A stretch of 64,000 nt of DNA from contig NZ_CP157210.1 of assembly GCF_046736345.1 (NCBI RefSeq), forward strand, positions 3,177,687 to 3,241,686, written 5' to 3'. This document shows, piece by piece, positions 8,024 through 17,660 of this stretch (position 1 is its first letter; each line of letters opens with the position of its first letter). A program made the translations under genes and the position numbers. This DNA is from Hyphococcus formosus. Lineage in GTDB: Bacteria; Pseudomonadota; Alphaproteobacteria; Caulobacterales; Parvularculaceae. Below the pieces are notes generated by a model that was not told the origin of the DNA, did no database searches, and was given only the letters and a program-made list of their open reading frames with translations.

Positions 8024-10129
8024 CTAATGCAAATCGGACTGCCGTTTTGCAAACCGCCCACTTTCTATCATCCAGGCAGCCAATAGGGTTAAGACTAGCA
8101 AAACGAGCCAGATGAAGGGCGACACAAGCGGGGCATCTTTTACATTTTCGATGCGTGCTGCGTCACGGATTGTGACCCCGGCCCAGTCATCGCCGGCACG
8201 ATTTTTAGTATTTTGCTTCACGCGCCGAATATCGGGAAGATTTACAGATGAAGCACTGCGGACTGCAAATACGCCGCCCGCGGTTTGGCGCGCCAAGGGC
8301 TCAAGCAAGTTTCTGGTCGAGACGACATTTTGAAACTCAGGGATCGAGCCCAGTCCGATTGCACCAATCGCAAATAACTCTCCGGAGTTTGCGCGATAAA
8401 GGCCGCTTTCAACATTATCGAGTTTCGCTGTGAACAGGCCCGGCTCGGTTTCCGACAAGATTACTTCCCGCGTTTCACCGCTCGGAAACTCGATGGTCAC
8501 ATTTGGCGCTTCTTCCTCAATCGTCCGGCGCTCGACCAACAGACTTCCTGCGGAATCGCTCAGGTTCAAGGCTTCTTCTTCGAGTTCTGGTTCCTTCATG
8601 AGCCAATGGGCGATATGGCGCAGCAAGCTTGCATGCGGCCCGCCGCCATCAAAGCCGCGCGCCCAGAGCCAGACATGATCGGACAGAAACAGCCCGACGC
8701 GTCCTTCGCCAATCCGGTCAAGGATAAGGAGCGGCTCATCGTTCGGTCCTGTCAGGAGTGTTTCGCCGCGTAAATGCGTGACCGGCATCAATCGCAGCCA
8801 TCGCCCCCAGATGTCTTCGTCATCAAGGTCCGCCGTAACTGGATGGCGCTTGCCAATATCGGAAACAAGTGGTCGGAAAGCTGTTTCTACCGCTGGCCCG
8901 GTCGGGAGGGCTGGCAAAATAAATGAAAGATTACGCCGCATCGCCAAGCTAAGCGGGCCATTATATTCCGGACCCGACGCAATCAGGACGGCCCCGCCAT
9001 TGTCCACAAAGCGCGCAATATTGTCGAAATGGAATGACGATAATACGCCGCGATAGGTGTACCGATCAAAGATAAGAAGATCGAATTCATCGAGCTTGTC
9101 GATAAATAGCTCATCTTGCGGGAAAGGAATGAGCGCAAGTTCATCGACTGGCGTTCCATCATTTTTGTCGATTGGGCGAAGGATTGTGAAATGAACCAAA
9201 TCGACAGCGGGATCTGACTTTAAAAGGTTCCGCCAAACGCGTTCACCGGGGTGGGGCTCCCCTGAGATCAACAATACCCGCAGGCGGTCACGCACAGCCG
9301 TAATCGGAAGAACCGCAATATTGTTCCGCGTCGTCAACTCACCGCTGCGTTCTTCGGCTTCGAGTTCAATAATCGTCCGGCCCGGCCGATTGAGAGGAAC
9401 ATCAAACCCGGCCTCTGTTCCTAACGGTACGGCCTCGCTAAGTACTTCCTCGCCATTGACCCGCAGCGTGACCACCGATGAGTTACGATCGGACACGACA
9501 ATATCGTCGCGGCTGAAGTCATCGATTTGGAAAGAGACGCGTACGGATTGGCGCACGATACCATAACGGGGAGCGTTGATAAGCGTAATTTTCCGATCGG
9601 TTTCGGTTTCGCTGCCGGTCGTTAGAACATGGATAGGCGCATCGACTGACGTCATGGATGCGATTTCACCGGCGTCTACCGTTTGGCCGTCGGTGATTAC
9701 AAAAACACCGCCCAATCGCTGGCGCGGCGTATCAGCCATCGCTTGCTGGATGGCATTTATTGTTCGGGTTTCTACGTCGCCGCTATAGGGAATCGTTTCG
9801 ATCAATACATTCTCGAGCGCCTCTATCCGTTGGCGCAAACTTTCGGCGGCACTGGTCGCAACACGAGAACGCGCGTCGAGTTGCTGGCTCGCAGATTGGT
9901 CAACGAGAATTAAAGCAATATCTTCGAGCGGTGTCGTCTCTGCTTCTCGCTTGATCGGATTGGCAAGAAGCATCAGCAACGCGGCCACAGCCAACAGGCG
10001 CAAAAGGCCCGACCGCCAATTCTTGATAATGCCAATACCGCTGAAAAGGACACCGGCGATTGAAAGCGTCACCACGACCCAGGTCGGAAATATACTGTCA
10101 AACACAATGTCGGTGGGCGCAAAACTCAT
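8024..10129 (-). CDS. VWA-like membrane protein of MoxR/DUF58 cluster
   Basis: A 701-residue membrane protein, last gene of a four-gene operon. Two N-terminal membrane helices (about residues 14-34 and 44-60) precede a von Willebrand A-like region beginning ALILVDQSASQ, which keeps a DxSxS metal-site pattern. A second domain of glutamine-amidotransferase-like fold follows (LLISGEPHPGERVWRNLL, then LIFDRYTYRG and GGAVLIASGPEY). One C-terminal helix (about 672-690) re-enters the membrane. Such proteins accompany MoxR ATPases and DUF58 proteins and are thought to help envelope assembly or metal insertion; no reaction is known. It overlaps the upstream gene by ATGA, indicating translational coupling. 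Confidence 0.8.
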   Translation of the reverse strand: MSFAPTDIVFDSIFPTWVVVTLSIAGVLFSGIGIIKNWRSGLLRLLAVAALLMLLANPIKREAETTPLEDIALILVDQSASQQLDARSRVATSAAESLRQRIEALENVLIETIPYSGDVETRTINAIQQAMADTPRQRLGGVFVITDGQTVDAGEIASMTSVDAPIHVLTTGSETETDRKITLINAPRYGIVRQSVRVSFQIDDFSRDDIVVSDRNSSVVTLRVNGEEVLSEAVPLGTEAGFDVPLNRPGRTIIELEAEERSGELTTRNNIAVLPITAVRDRLRVLLISGEPHPGERVWRNLLKSDPAVDLVHFTILRPIDKNDGTPVDELALIPFPQDELFIDKLDEFDLLIFDRYTYRGVLSSFHFDNIARFVDNGGAVLIASGPEYNGPLSLAMRRNLSFILPALPTGPAVETAFRPLVSDIGKRHPVTADLDDEDIWGRWLRLMPVTHLRGETLLTGPNDEPLLILDRIGEGRVGLFLSDHVWLWARGFDGGGPHASLLRHIAHWLMKEPELEEEALNLSDSAGSLLVERRTIEEEAPNVTIEFPSGETREVILSETEPGLFTAKLDNVESGLYRANSGELFAIGAIGLGSIPEFQNVVSTRNLLEPLARQTAGGVFAVRSASSVNLPDIRRVKQNTKNRAGDDWAGVTIRDAARIENVKDAPLVSPFIWLVLLVLTLLAAWMIESGRFAKRQSDLH

Positions 10130-12852
10130 TTTCCTAGGCGCTCCAACAAAATCGGTGTGTGCACTTGGTCGGATTTATAGTTCCCGGTGAAGGCAACCAT
10201 GACCATATTAACGCCGGCCCTATAGGCGAGTTCGCGGCCGCGCGGCCCGCCGCTGGTCATCGGGCGCATCGGCCTGCCAAAATTATCGGCGGCCCAAGCA
10301 CCCGCCCAATCGCGCCCGCCGATAATGACGCCCGTAACGCCGTCATTTGAACCGCTTGTATCCGCTTCAACCCAGACAGGATTATTGTTCATGCGACCGG
10401 TCAATCCATTGAGCAGGTAAAAAGAGCGCGTCAATACATGCTGATTGGTGACAGGGGTCAGGGACGGGATGTTCAGGCTTTTCAAAATCCGCTGAAGGGC
10501 TTGGCTTTCAGGTGTCGTCCCGGCCCCAACAAATCGCTCATCATCGCGGGTATCGATGAGCAACAAGCCGCCGAAATTGATGAAATTTTCGATATTGGCG
10601 AGGGCTGCATCGGACGGAACAGGGGTGTCGCCTGAAATTGGCCAATATAAGAAAGAATAGACCGCCAAATCATCAGTATCAGGATTAATGGCGGCAGGCG
10701 GGGCTGGTTCGATGGCCGTGCGGCGGTGCAATTCCCGGCTTAATGCGGCGAGACCCTGTTCAGCCAAATTATCAAGCCCCGGGTCGCCGGTTTCAATGAA
10801 GGCCAGACGGGTGGTGAGTGCTGCGTCGGCCGTGCGTCCGGCGATTGGTCGATCCAAGGGTTGTGCGAAAGCCGCGTCATTCAGATTGAACGTGGCTGCA
10901 ATCGCAATGGCTATGACCATAGCGGATGCACGCATACGAAGCGCACCACTTAATCTGAGCGCGACCAATCCATCGAGCAGAAATAAAAGCAGCGCGACTA
11001 AAATAAATGGCGGCCGGAGATCACGCGGTGGCGCGCTAACATAAGGTTTGAGCGCAACGCCATCTAATTTGAGTTCGCTGAAGCCTGTTTCCATATCAAT
11101 TGCATTTAATGCGAGCGGTGATTCTTGTGCTCCGTAAAAACCGGGCGCGCGAATTGGTGAGGGCGTGTCGGAAAGTTGCGAGATCGTCAGGGGGACCGCC
11201 GTGTCGTCAGGGCGCATTAATCGGCCTTGCCCATCAAGTAATCGAAGGGGCGGATATCTGACCTCGGCCTGATCGTTGACCGCATCGGGCCCTATCGTCG
11301 AGAGGAAGGTTAGCTTGCGGAGCATTTCCACAAAAAGGCCCGAGATTGGCAGGTCTGACCAATCCGGGGTAGCAGTCACATGAAACAGCGCGATGACGCC
11401 AGCGCCGGTACGCGTACCGGTGACCAATGGCGTTCCGTCCATCAGGCGCGCCCATGTTTTGTTGGTTGTTTCGCCGCCCGGTTCCGCAAGAACCTGTCTG
11501 CGAACGAGAACGTCATCGGGAATTGCAATTCCGGTGAAGGGGCTGTCGTCAGAAAAGTCATCCAACTTTTGTGGAGTTTCCCACGTTAACGCACCGCCAA
11601 AGGCGCGCCCGCCGCCGCGAAGGGCTACCGGCAACAATTCGGGCGATTCGCCTTGTGCGGCCTCGGCCAATACGGGGCCCGCAAAACGAATGAGGACGCC
11701 GCCGCTTTCTATCCAGTCGCGTAGCGCGTTTGTTTCACTCGTCCGGAGTTTGCCAATATCATCGAGAATGATCACCGATGCATCGCTCTCAAGCAGGTTT
11801 TGCAAACTGCCCTCAATAAACGCCGCATAGGGGCTGAGTGACTGGCGGATATAATGAGCGCCAGATAAAAGGCTTTCACTCGCGCGGTCGGCCCCGTTCA
11901 CAAGACCGATTAAGGCGCGGCGGTTGCGCGCATCCGTTAGTTGGACGGCACCGGCTGAAGAAATATTTTCGATCCGGACAATTGAAAGGTCATTCGCGAG
12001 CGCGAGCGGCAGGTTTATTGTGACGTTACGGTCGCGTTCACCGTCGGCCATTTCAAACTCGGCCCGCGCGAGTTCCCGCCCATCACGAGCAATAGCGACC
12101 AACGCACCATCAATCGGTCCGGACGCGCGCAACCGCTCAACACGATAATTCAGGCTGTCGCCAATTCGTTCCGCAGGCCGCAGGATAAATTTGGGTGCGG
12201 CCCTATCAATAAAAACAGAAAGATCACCAAATTCTTTTAGTCTATTCGCTAGCGCTTGATCATCAGGGCCAGCCAATCCGTCAGAGAACCAACGAATATC
12301 GGCGCGCTCGTTTAGATAGGGCTCTAGCTCTGCAAGTCGGCTGTGCGCTGCATTCCGATCAGAATACAAAGCTTGCGGCTCCAGCCGGTCTGCGATTTTT
12401 CGAACGGCTTCACCGGTCAGCGGTTCAATTGCTGCACTCTCGCGCTTGGGGGCTGTTGTGATCAGGAAGAATGGCCGATCCGATTGGGTGGCTTCCGCCG
12501 CCGCTTCTAACATTGCGTCTCGGCATTTTGACCAATGTTGTGCCGCCACAAGCGTGTCGTCAATAACCGCGATAATAGGGCCACTTCTCTCGCCTATAGG
12601 CGGTGCATTCAAAATCGGTCCGGCAAGTCCGATAATGATGAGGCCGGCAATGAACAGCCGAAGAAGTAATAGCCACCACGGCGTCCGGTCCGGTGTCTCG
12701 CGTACGGACTGTAATTGTTTGAGAATGACAAAGGCCGGAAATTTCTGTCTTTTCGGTGACGGCGGGGTCGCGCGCAGCAATAGCCAAATGAATGGCAGCG
12801 TAACCAGCGCGGATAAAATCAGCGGCGTTGTAAAACTCAATGCGCCCATCAT
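10126..12852 (-). CDS. BatA-type N-terminal, DUF4159 C-terminal membrane protein
   Basis: A 908-residue protein with the Aerotolerance-regulator (BatA) N-terminal region: two helices around LSALVTLPFIWLLL and WWLLLLRLFIAGLIIIGLAGPIL. A VWA-like part begins PIIAVIDDTLVA. Two more helices near residues 618-665 (PPFILVALLLFLLDGL and the next) lead to a C-terminal DUF4159 domain (about 700-905; DDLAVYSFLYWPI, FGGLLLIDTRDDE, GVNMVMVAFTGNYK). The start is at ATG 12852, which overlaps the DUF58 stop as ATGA; an ATG 9 bases further upstream also exists. The gene is coupled to its neighbours on both sides. Known only as a conserved partner of MoxR and DUF58; the BAT operon is linked to stress tolerance in other bacteria. 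Confidence 0.85.
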   Translation of the reverse strand: MMGALSFTTPLILSALVTLPFIWLLLRATPPSPKRQKFPAFVILKQLQSVRETPDRTPWWLLLLRLFIAGLIIIGLAGPILNAPPIGERSGPIIAVIDDTLVAAQHWSKCRDAMLEAAAEATQSDRPFFLITTAPKRESAAIEPLTGEAVRKIADRLEPQALYSDRNAAHSRLAELEPYLNERADIRWFSDGLAGPDDQALANRLKEFGDLSVFIDRAAPKFILRPAERIGDSLNYRVERLRASGPIDGALVAIARDGRELARAEFEMADGERDRNVTINLPLALANDLSIVRIENISSAGAVQLTDARNRRALIGLVNGADRASESLLSGAHYIRQSLSPYAAFIEGSLQNLLESDASVIILDDIGKLRTSETNALRDWIESGGVLIRFAGPVLAEAAQGESPELLPVALRGGGRAFGGALTWETPQKLDDFSDDSPFTGIAIPDDVLVRRQVLAEPGGETTNKTWARLMDGTPLVTGTRTGAGVIALFHVTATPDWSDLPISGLFVEMLRKLTFLSTIGPDAVNDQAEVRYPPLRLLDGQGRLMRPDDTAVPLTISQLSDTPSPIRAPGFYGAQESPLALNAIDMETGFSELKLDGVALKPYVSAPPRDLRPPFILVALLLFLLDGLVALRLSGALRMRASAMVIAIAIAATFNLNDAAFAQPLDRPIAGRTADAALTTRLAFIETGDPGLDNLAEQGLAALSRELHRRTAIEPAPPAAINPDTDDLAVYSFLYWPISGDTPVPSDAALANIENFINFGGLLLIDTRDDERFVGAGTTPESQALQRILKSLNIPSLTPVTNQHVLTRSFYLLNGLTGRMNNNPVWVEADTSGSNDGVTGVIIGGRDWAGAWAADNFGRPMRPMTSGGPRGRELAYRAGVNMVMVAFTGNYKSDQVHTPILLERLGK

Positions 12853-13754
12853 GAATTCCACCCGCGTAGATCCGCAAGCGCGGTGAACATCGAAAGAAGA
12901 ACGGTCTGCGGTGGATAGTCAGTGCGATGGGCCGTAAATGTCCAACCATATTTCCGGGCGATACTGACTAACCCTTCCCGATGAAGGTTGAATTTCTCTT
13001 TGTAGGAGGATTGCAACGCGGTCGTGTCACCAAATGTCAGGCGGGCGTCGCTTTCCAGATCACGAAACTCGACACGGCCTTCGAAAGGAAAGTCTTCCTC
13101 TGACGGATCGCAGATCTGCAACAAAATTCCCTTCGCGCCACTATTCGCGAATGCCGCCACCGAACGTTCCACGGTTTCCAGCGGCGCAAAAAAATCACTG
13201 ACAAAAACAGTGCGTGTCCCGGCGGGCAAGCTATTCGTTGTTGGAATATCGCTATGGTCCGCGAAACGTCCGATCTCCAGCGCCTCAAGCATCCGCTCCG
13301 GCGCGGTGCGGCCTTGGAACGGACGTCGGTGTGTGCGCTCAGATATCAAGCCAATCCGCTCGCCCGCTTGAGAGAGCAAGATCGTGAGCGCCGTTATCAA
13401 GATGTCAGCGCGTTCGCGTTTTGTGGGTGTATGGCGGTTATAGGCGAAATTGAGCGATTGCGATCCATCGCGCCAGAAATAAGCGGCTGCGGCGGCTTCC
13501 CATTCATTCTGGCGCACATATAACCGATCCGCAGCGCGCGCAGATTGGCGCCAATCAATGCTGGATACCGGATCACCAAACCCATAGGGGCGATGTTGCC
13601 AAAAGGTTTCGCCCGGTCCGGCCCGTCGCCGCCCATGCAGGCCGACCGCAACAGAATGTGCAATGCGCTCAGCTTCCAACAATAGCGCAGGGAAATGCGC
13701 CGCCGCATCTTCGGCCGCATGCTGAATATCTATTGGTGATCGTGTTGACGGCAT
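12849..13754 (-). CDS. DUF58 domain protein
   Basis: A 301-residue protein with the DUF58 signature: GRRRAGPGETFWQHRPYGFGDPVSSIDWRQSARAADRLYVRQNE (about residues 41-84), the usual G-x-G-x-x-F...D-x-x-x-I-D-W-x-x-x-A pattern. The rest has a VWA-like alternation (TRTVFVSDFFAPLE, GAKGILLQICDP). The family partners MoxR ATPases, and the assumption is that MoxR remodels it. I chose ATG 13754, 17 bases after the MoxR stop, with AAAGG upstream; a GTG at 13778 would overlap moxR. The gene ends with an ATGA overlap to the BatA/DUF4159 gene. Confidence 0.85.
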   Translation of the reverse strand: MPSTRSPIDIQHAAEDAAAHFPALLLEAERIAHSVAVGLHGRRRAGPGETFWQHRPYGFGDPVSSIDWRQSARAADRLYVRQNEWEAAAAAYFWRDGSQSLNFAYNRHTPTKRERADILITALTILLSQAGERIGLISERTHRRPFQGRTAPERMLEALEIGRFADHSDIPTTNSLPAGTRTVFVSDFFAPLETVERSVAAFANSGAKGILLQICDPSEEDFPFEGRVEFRDLESDARLTFGDTTALQSSYKEKFNLHREGLVSIARKYGWTFTAHRTDYPPQTVLLSMFTALADLRGWNS

Positions 13755-13771
13755 GTCGGCACGCCTTTCGT

Positions 13772-14767
13772 TCAGCACGCCCCCGCGACAAGGTCTTCGA
13801 TGAAGCTGTTCACATCAATACCTTCAGAGCGTGCGGAAAAATTCAATGCCATACGGTGACGCAAAACCGGCCCCGCCAAGCGGCGAACATCATCAAGCGA
13901 AGGTGCGTGTCGCCCTTCGATCAGCGCAAGCGACCGCGCCGCGAGCGAAAAGGCTTGGCTTGCCCGTGGACCGGGACCCCAGGCCACAAATTGTTTTACC
14001 TTTTCATTGGCATCATCGGTGGGGCGGGCACCGCGCACGAGCTTCAATATCGCATCCACCACCTGCTCGCCGATTGGCATTTGCCGGACCAATTTTTGTG
14101 CGGCGATCAAGTCATCTGCGCTCATCACCGCGCTGACATCACTTTGATCAGAGCCGGTCGTTGCCGCCAGCATTTTTCGTTCGGAATCAAGATCAGGATA
14201 TTGAACATCAATCTGCAAGAGAAACCGATCAAGCTGCGCCTCCGGCAGAGGGTAGGTTCCCTCCTGTTCGATCGGATTTTGTGTCGCGAGAACATGGAAT
14301 GGCGCGGGAAGATCATGCCGCTCGCCCGCGACCGTGACATGCTGCTCCTGCATGGCCTGCAAAAGCGCCGATTGGGTTCGCGGGCTTGCCCGGTTGATCT
14401 CGTCCGCCATCAGGAGTTGGCAAAAGATCGGTCCGGGCACGAAACGGAATTCGCGCCGTCCGGACGCGCTTTCTTCCAGAACCTCCGAGCCGAGCACGTC
14501 ACCGGGCATCAAATCCGGGGTGAATTGTACTCGTTTCGCCGACAAACCCAGCAAATCCGCCACGGATGTGACCAATAGGGTCTTTGCCAGTCCCGGCGCG
14601 CCGACTAATAAACCGTGGCCCCCTGCGGCAAGTGTAGCAAGTGTGAGGTCGATCACCTCGTCCTGACCGAACACAACCTTGCCGAGTGCGGCCTTCGCCC
14701 CGCCAAATTTTACCGAAATCTCATCAAATTTCTGCAATAGATCTTGGGTAGCTTGGGTTTCTGTCAT
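13772..14767 (-). CDS. MoxR-family AAA+ ATPase
   Basis: AAA+ ATPase of the MoxR/RavA group, a chaperone-like enzyme thought to help mature or insert cofactors into VWA-domain proteins. Walker A is GAPGLAKT (residues 56-63), Walker B LLMADEINRA (about 118-126), sensor region FHVLATQNPIEQEGTYPLPEAQLDRF, and the arginine in RVQFTPDLMPGDVLG is in place. Length 331 aa is normal. It is the first gene of the operon MoxR-DUF58-BatA/DUF4159-VWA (minus strand), all overlapping or closely spaced, so it likely acts on the three membrane or periplasm-facing proteins encoded after it. Confidence 0.92.
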   Translation of the reverse strand: MTETQATQDLLQKFDEISVKFGGAKAALGKVVFGQDEVIDLTLATLAAGGHGLLVGAPGLAKTLLVTSVADLLGLSAKRVQFTPDLMPGDVLGSEVLEESASGRREFRFVPGPIFCQLLMADEINRASPRTQSALLQAMQEQHVTVAGERHDLPAPFHVLATQNPIEQEGTYPLPEAQLDRFLLQIDVQYPDLDSERKMLAATTGSDQSDVSAVMSADDLIAAQKLVRQMPIGEQVVDAILKLVRGARPTDDANEKVKQFVAWGPGPRASQAFSLAARSLALIEGRHAPSLDDVRRLAGPVLRHRMALNFSARSEGIDVNSFIEDLVAGAC

Positions 14768-15083
14768 GCGGTGCTCATATATGGTGCGGTAAGGGCTTCG
14801 AATTTGGTCTTTATTTGGAATAGCACGGCTGAACGAAGGGTAAAGAACCGCTTAGCAAGGAAAGTGAACGTATTGTCGAAAATAACCTTGCCACTTGCGG
14901 GTTTACGCCCAATGTCATTACCATATCTCAATGAACTCGCGGGATTTTATCGAATTGGTCCCGGGTTCAAACGGGGGTTCGTCAATTTGGCGAAGATTAG
15001 AAATTGATTTGGCGCTTGTTTTCGAGAGGCCAAAATTGCCGAGCCTGATATTTGGGTGTGGCGGAGAGTAAAAGGGGACATTT
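14768..15083. other. divergent promoter region, moxR / sppA
   Basis: A 316-bp stretch between the divergent moxR and sppA genes. It must hold both promoters. I see no convincing gene, repeat or named operator; an 87-codon ORF crossing it has no ribosome site and an unlikely composition. Confidence 0.5.
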
Positions 15084-16979
15084 GTGTCTGATCACGAGTC
15101 GAAATTTACAGTTTGGGGCTTTGTAAAGGGATTTGCAAAGTTGGTCATCGGCACTTTGCTATTGTTGCAAGGGTTGATTGGTCTCGTTGTGCTGCTGCTG
15201 TTCGTTGGTGTTCTTGTCAGCGTCACAAATGGCATCGCCGATGCCGAAGGCGACAAAGTATCTGTATCTATCCCTGATGGCGCGGCATTAGTCCTCGATC
15301 CGAATGGTGTCCTTGTTGAAATGACCGAGGAGGTCAATCCGCTCGAAGTATTCCGCGATGAAGCGTATGGCATCAATGAGCCATCGCAAATTTCCGTTCA
15401 CGACATCGTTAAAGTCATTCGGGGCGCGAAAGACGACAAGCGGATCAAGGGCATCGTGCTTGATCTCGGCTCGTTCGGCGCATCAATGAGCAGTGCCAGT
15501 AAATTGCACTACATCAATGATGAACTCATAAAGTTTAAAGAAAGCGGCAAAAAGATCGTCGCGGTCGGTGATTACTACAGTCAGGACCAATATCTATTGG
15601 CGTCGACGGCTGATGAAATCTACATGAATGATTACGGTAATCTGGTTGTATATGGTTATGGTGCTTATGGACCTTACTTCAAATCGTTCCTTGAAAAGTT
15701 GAAAATCACCAGCCATGTCTTCCGAGTAGGTACTTTCAAATCTGCGATTGAACCTTTCATCCGTGATGATATGTCGCCAGAGGCGAAAGAGGCTAACATA
15801 GCCTATCTTGACGTTCTGTGGCGTGAATATGCGAACCGCGTAAATACCGCGCGTGGGCTTGAACCTGGCACAATCGAGAATTACGCGAACAATTTGGGCC
15901 CAATCATGAGGTCTGTCGATGGTGACTTTGCGAAAGCGGCGCTTGAAACAGGTCTCGTTGACGAGTTGATGTCCCGCGCTGAGATGAACGAAAAGCTTAT
16001 TGAGCTTTTCGGCAAATCAAAAGACGGAAAATCGTTCAAGAAGGTCGGTTTCCAGCGCTATCTAGTCGCGCAAGATGGGCCAACGGACGGGTCTGCGCCC
16101 AATATCGCTGTTGTTACCGCTGCGGGGACAATCGTTGATGGAGAGGCCCCTGTCGGTCGTGCGGTGGGCGGCGATACGTTAGCCGCTACGCTCAAAAAAG
16201 CGCGTGAGGACGAAAAAGTAAAAGCGGTCGTATTGCGGATTGATAGTCCGGGCGGATCGGCTTTCGCGTCTGATATTATCAGAGACGAAATCCTCGCCTT
16301 GAAAAAGGCCGGCAAACCGATTGTTGCGTCGATGGGATCTTTGGCGGCTTCGGGCGGCTATTGGATTGCGGCGGATGCGGATGAAATCTGGGCATCGCCA
16401 ACGACGATTACGGGCTCAATTGGTATTTTTGGCTACTTCAATACTTTCGAGAATACAGCGGCTGAGGTTGGCATATTCGTCGACGGTGTTGGAACAACGA
16501 CTCTGGCACCGATGCTTGCAACCGGCGTTGGGCCACTTCCCGAGGCCGGGAGCGAGATCATCCAATTGTCTGTTGAAAATGGCTATGACCGTTTTCTAAC
16601 TGTTGTCGGCAATGGTCGCGGGCTTGAAAAATCTTATGTCGATGAAGTCGGGCAGGGCCGGGTTTGGATCGGCGAACGCGCAAAAGACCTTCGACTTGTG
16701 GACAATCTCGGCACATTCGACGATGCGATCGTAGCTGCGGCGAAGCTAGCCAAGCTGGATAAATATGACATTGTCGATCTGCGTGAAAAACGCACGCCGT
16801 TCGAGATTCTTTTGGGCAACCTGTCCGTCAAGGCCAGCGCAGCATTGGGGCTTGGCACGTCGGAACAATCCCGAGGCATGGTGACAAAACTGCTGAAAGC
16901 GGTTGAAGATCAAACAGTGTTCTTTGAAGAATTTAACGATCCAAATGGCGCTTATGCCCGTTGCATTACTTGCGAATAA
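15084..16979 (+). CDS. sppA: signal peptide peptidase SppA, 67K type
   Basis: Membrane-bound serine protease of family S49 that degrades released signal peptides in the envelope. An N-terminal membrane segment spans about residues 19-48. The protein has the tandem two-domain layout of the long SppA form: the general base is K219 in VGTFKSAIEPF and the nucleophile is S423 in SLAASGGYW, matching the K209/S409 pair of Escherichia coli SppA. Length 631 aa fits this form. The start is GTG 15084, with GGGG about 8 bases upstream. It is a single-gene unit ended by a very strong terminator. Confidence 0.93.
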   Translation: MSDHESKFTVWGFVKGFAKLVIGTLLLLQGLIGLVVLLLFVGVLVSVTNGIADAEGDKVSVSIPDGAALVLDPNGVLVEMTEEVNPLEVFRDEAYGINEPSQISVHDIVKVIRGAKDDKRIKGIVLDLGSFGASMSSASKLHYINDELIKFKESGKKIVAVGDYYSQDQYLLASTADEIYMNDYGNLVVYGYGAYGPYFKSFLEKLKITSHVFRVGTFKSAIEPFIRDDMSPEAKEANIAYLDVLWREYANRVNTARGLEPGTIENYANNLGPIMRSVDGDFAKAALETGLVDELMSRAEMNEKLIELFGKSKDGKSFKKVGFQRYLVAQDGPTDGSAPNIAVVTAAGTIVDGEAPVGRAVGGDTLAATLKKAREDEKVKAVVLRIDSPGGSAFASDIIRDEILALKKAGKPIVASMGSLAASGGYWIAADADEIWASPTTITGSIGIFGYFNTFENTAAEVGIFVDGVGTTTLAPMLATGVGPLPEAGSEIIQLSVENGYDRFLTVVGNGRGLEKSYVDEVGQGRVWIGERAKDLRLVDNLGTFDDAIVAAAKLAKLDKYDIVDLREKRTPFEILLGNLSVKASAALGLGTSEQSRGMVTKLLKAVEDQTVFFEEFNDPNGAYARCITCE

Positions 16980-17028
16980 ACGCGGCGTAGCTTCCAATGC
17001 GGTAAGCGACGCAAATTAACAATCAAGG

Positions 17029-17060
17029 GCCGGCGTCGTCAAAAACGACGCCGGTTTTTT
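17029..17060 (+). terminator. Rho-independent terminator of sppA
   Basis: A 10-bp perfect stem (CCGGCGTCGT/ACGACGCCGG) with a 5-base loop and six T. The T-run ends 3 bases before the ATG of the next gene. Confidence 0.92.
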
Positions 17061-17063
17061 CAT

Positions 17064-17660
17064 ATGACTGACCTGATGCGATATGCGGCCGAACTTGAAA
17101 AAACAGACGGGAAATCTCTTCCGCCTGTCGAAAAGTGGAATCCGGATTTCTGCGGTGACATCGACATGGTCATCAAAAGCGATGGCACATGGTTTTATGA
17201 GGGCACGCCAATTGGACGCGCACGATTAGTCCGTTTGTTTTCGACGGTATTAAAGCGCGAGGGCGATAAGCACTTTTTGGTGACACCGGTCGAAAAGCTC
17301 GGGATCACCGTCGAGGACGCGCCATTTCTCGCCGTTCTGATGAATGTCGAAGGTGCGGACGATGACCGGACTTTAAAATTTACGACAAATGTTGGCGACG
17401 AAGTGGTGGCCGGACCAGAGCATCCCATCGAATTTCGAAAACCATCTACAAATGCCGAAGGTAAACCCTATATCCATGTAAGAGCCGGCCTTGAGGCGCT
17501 GATTGCGCGGCCGGTTTTTTATGACCTTGTTAGTCTCGGCGAAATTGAGGAAATTGACGGCGAGGCAGTCTTTGGCGTCCGCTCGGCGGGCGAGTTTTTT
17601 GCTTTTGGTGCCGCAGACGAAATTTTTGACGGAAGTCCGATAGACCAATCAAATGAGTAA
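17064..17660 (+). CDS. DUF1285 domain protein
   Basis: A 198-residue protein of the DUF1285 family, which has a two-domain mostly beta structure and no known activity. Recognisable stretches are WNPDFCGDIDMVIKSDGTWFYEGTPIGRARLVRLFSTVLKREGD (about 25-68), FLVTPVEKLGITVEDAPF and PYIHVRAGLEALIARPVFYDL. In many alphaproteobacteria it precedes a CoA-pyrophosphatase Nudix gene and cca, exactly as here, with an 8-base overlap to the Nudix gene. The ATG at 17064 follows the sppA terminator by only 3 bases and has no ribosome site; ATG 17076 is an alternative with none either. A terminator-like hairpin with six T lies inside the gene at 17483-17520. Confidence 0.85.
   Translation: MTDLMRYAAELEKTDGKSLPPVEKWNPDFCGDIDMVIKSDGTWFYEGTPIGRARLVRLFSTVLKREGDKHFLVTPVEKLGITVEDAPFLAVLMNVEGADDDRTLKFTTNVGDEVVAGPEHPIEFRKPSTNAEGKPYIHVRAGLEALIARPVFYDLVSLGEIEEIDGEAVFGVRSAGEFFAFGAADEIFDGSPIDQSNE
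17483..17520 (+). terminator. terminator-like hairpin inside the DUF1285 gene
   Basis: CCGGCC (17485-17490) pairs with GGCCGG (17509-17514), with an inner GCGC/GCGC stem around TGATT, followed by six T. It is in the sense direction inside the coding region. Its activity is not proven. Confidence 0.5.

Noticed and set aside
14744..15007. 87-codon ORF between moxR and sppA
   Set aside because: Overlaps moxR, lacks a ribosome site and has unlikely composition; more likely promoter DNA.
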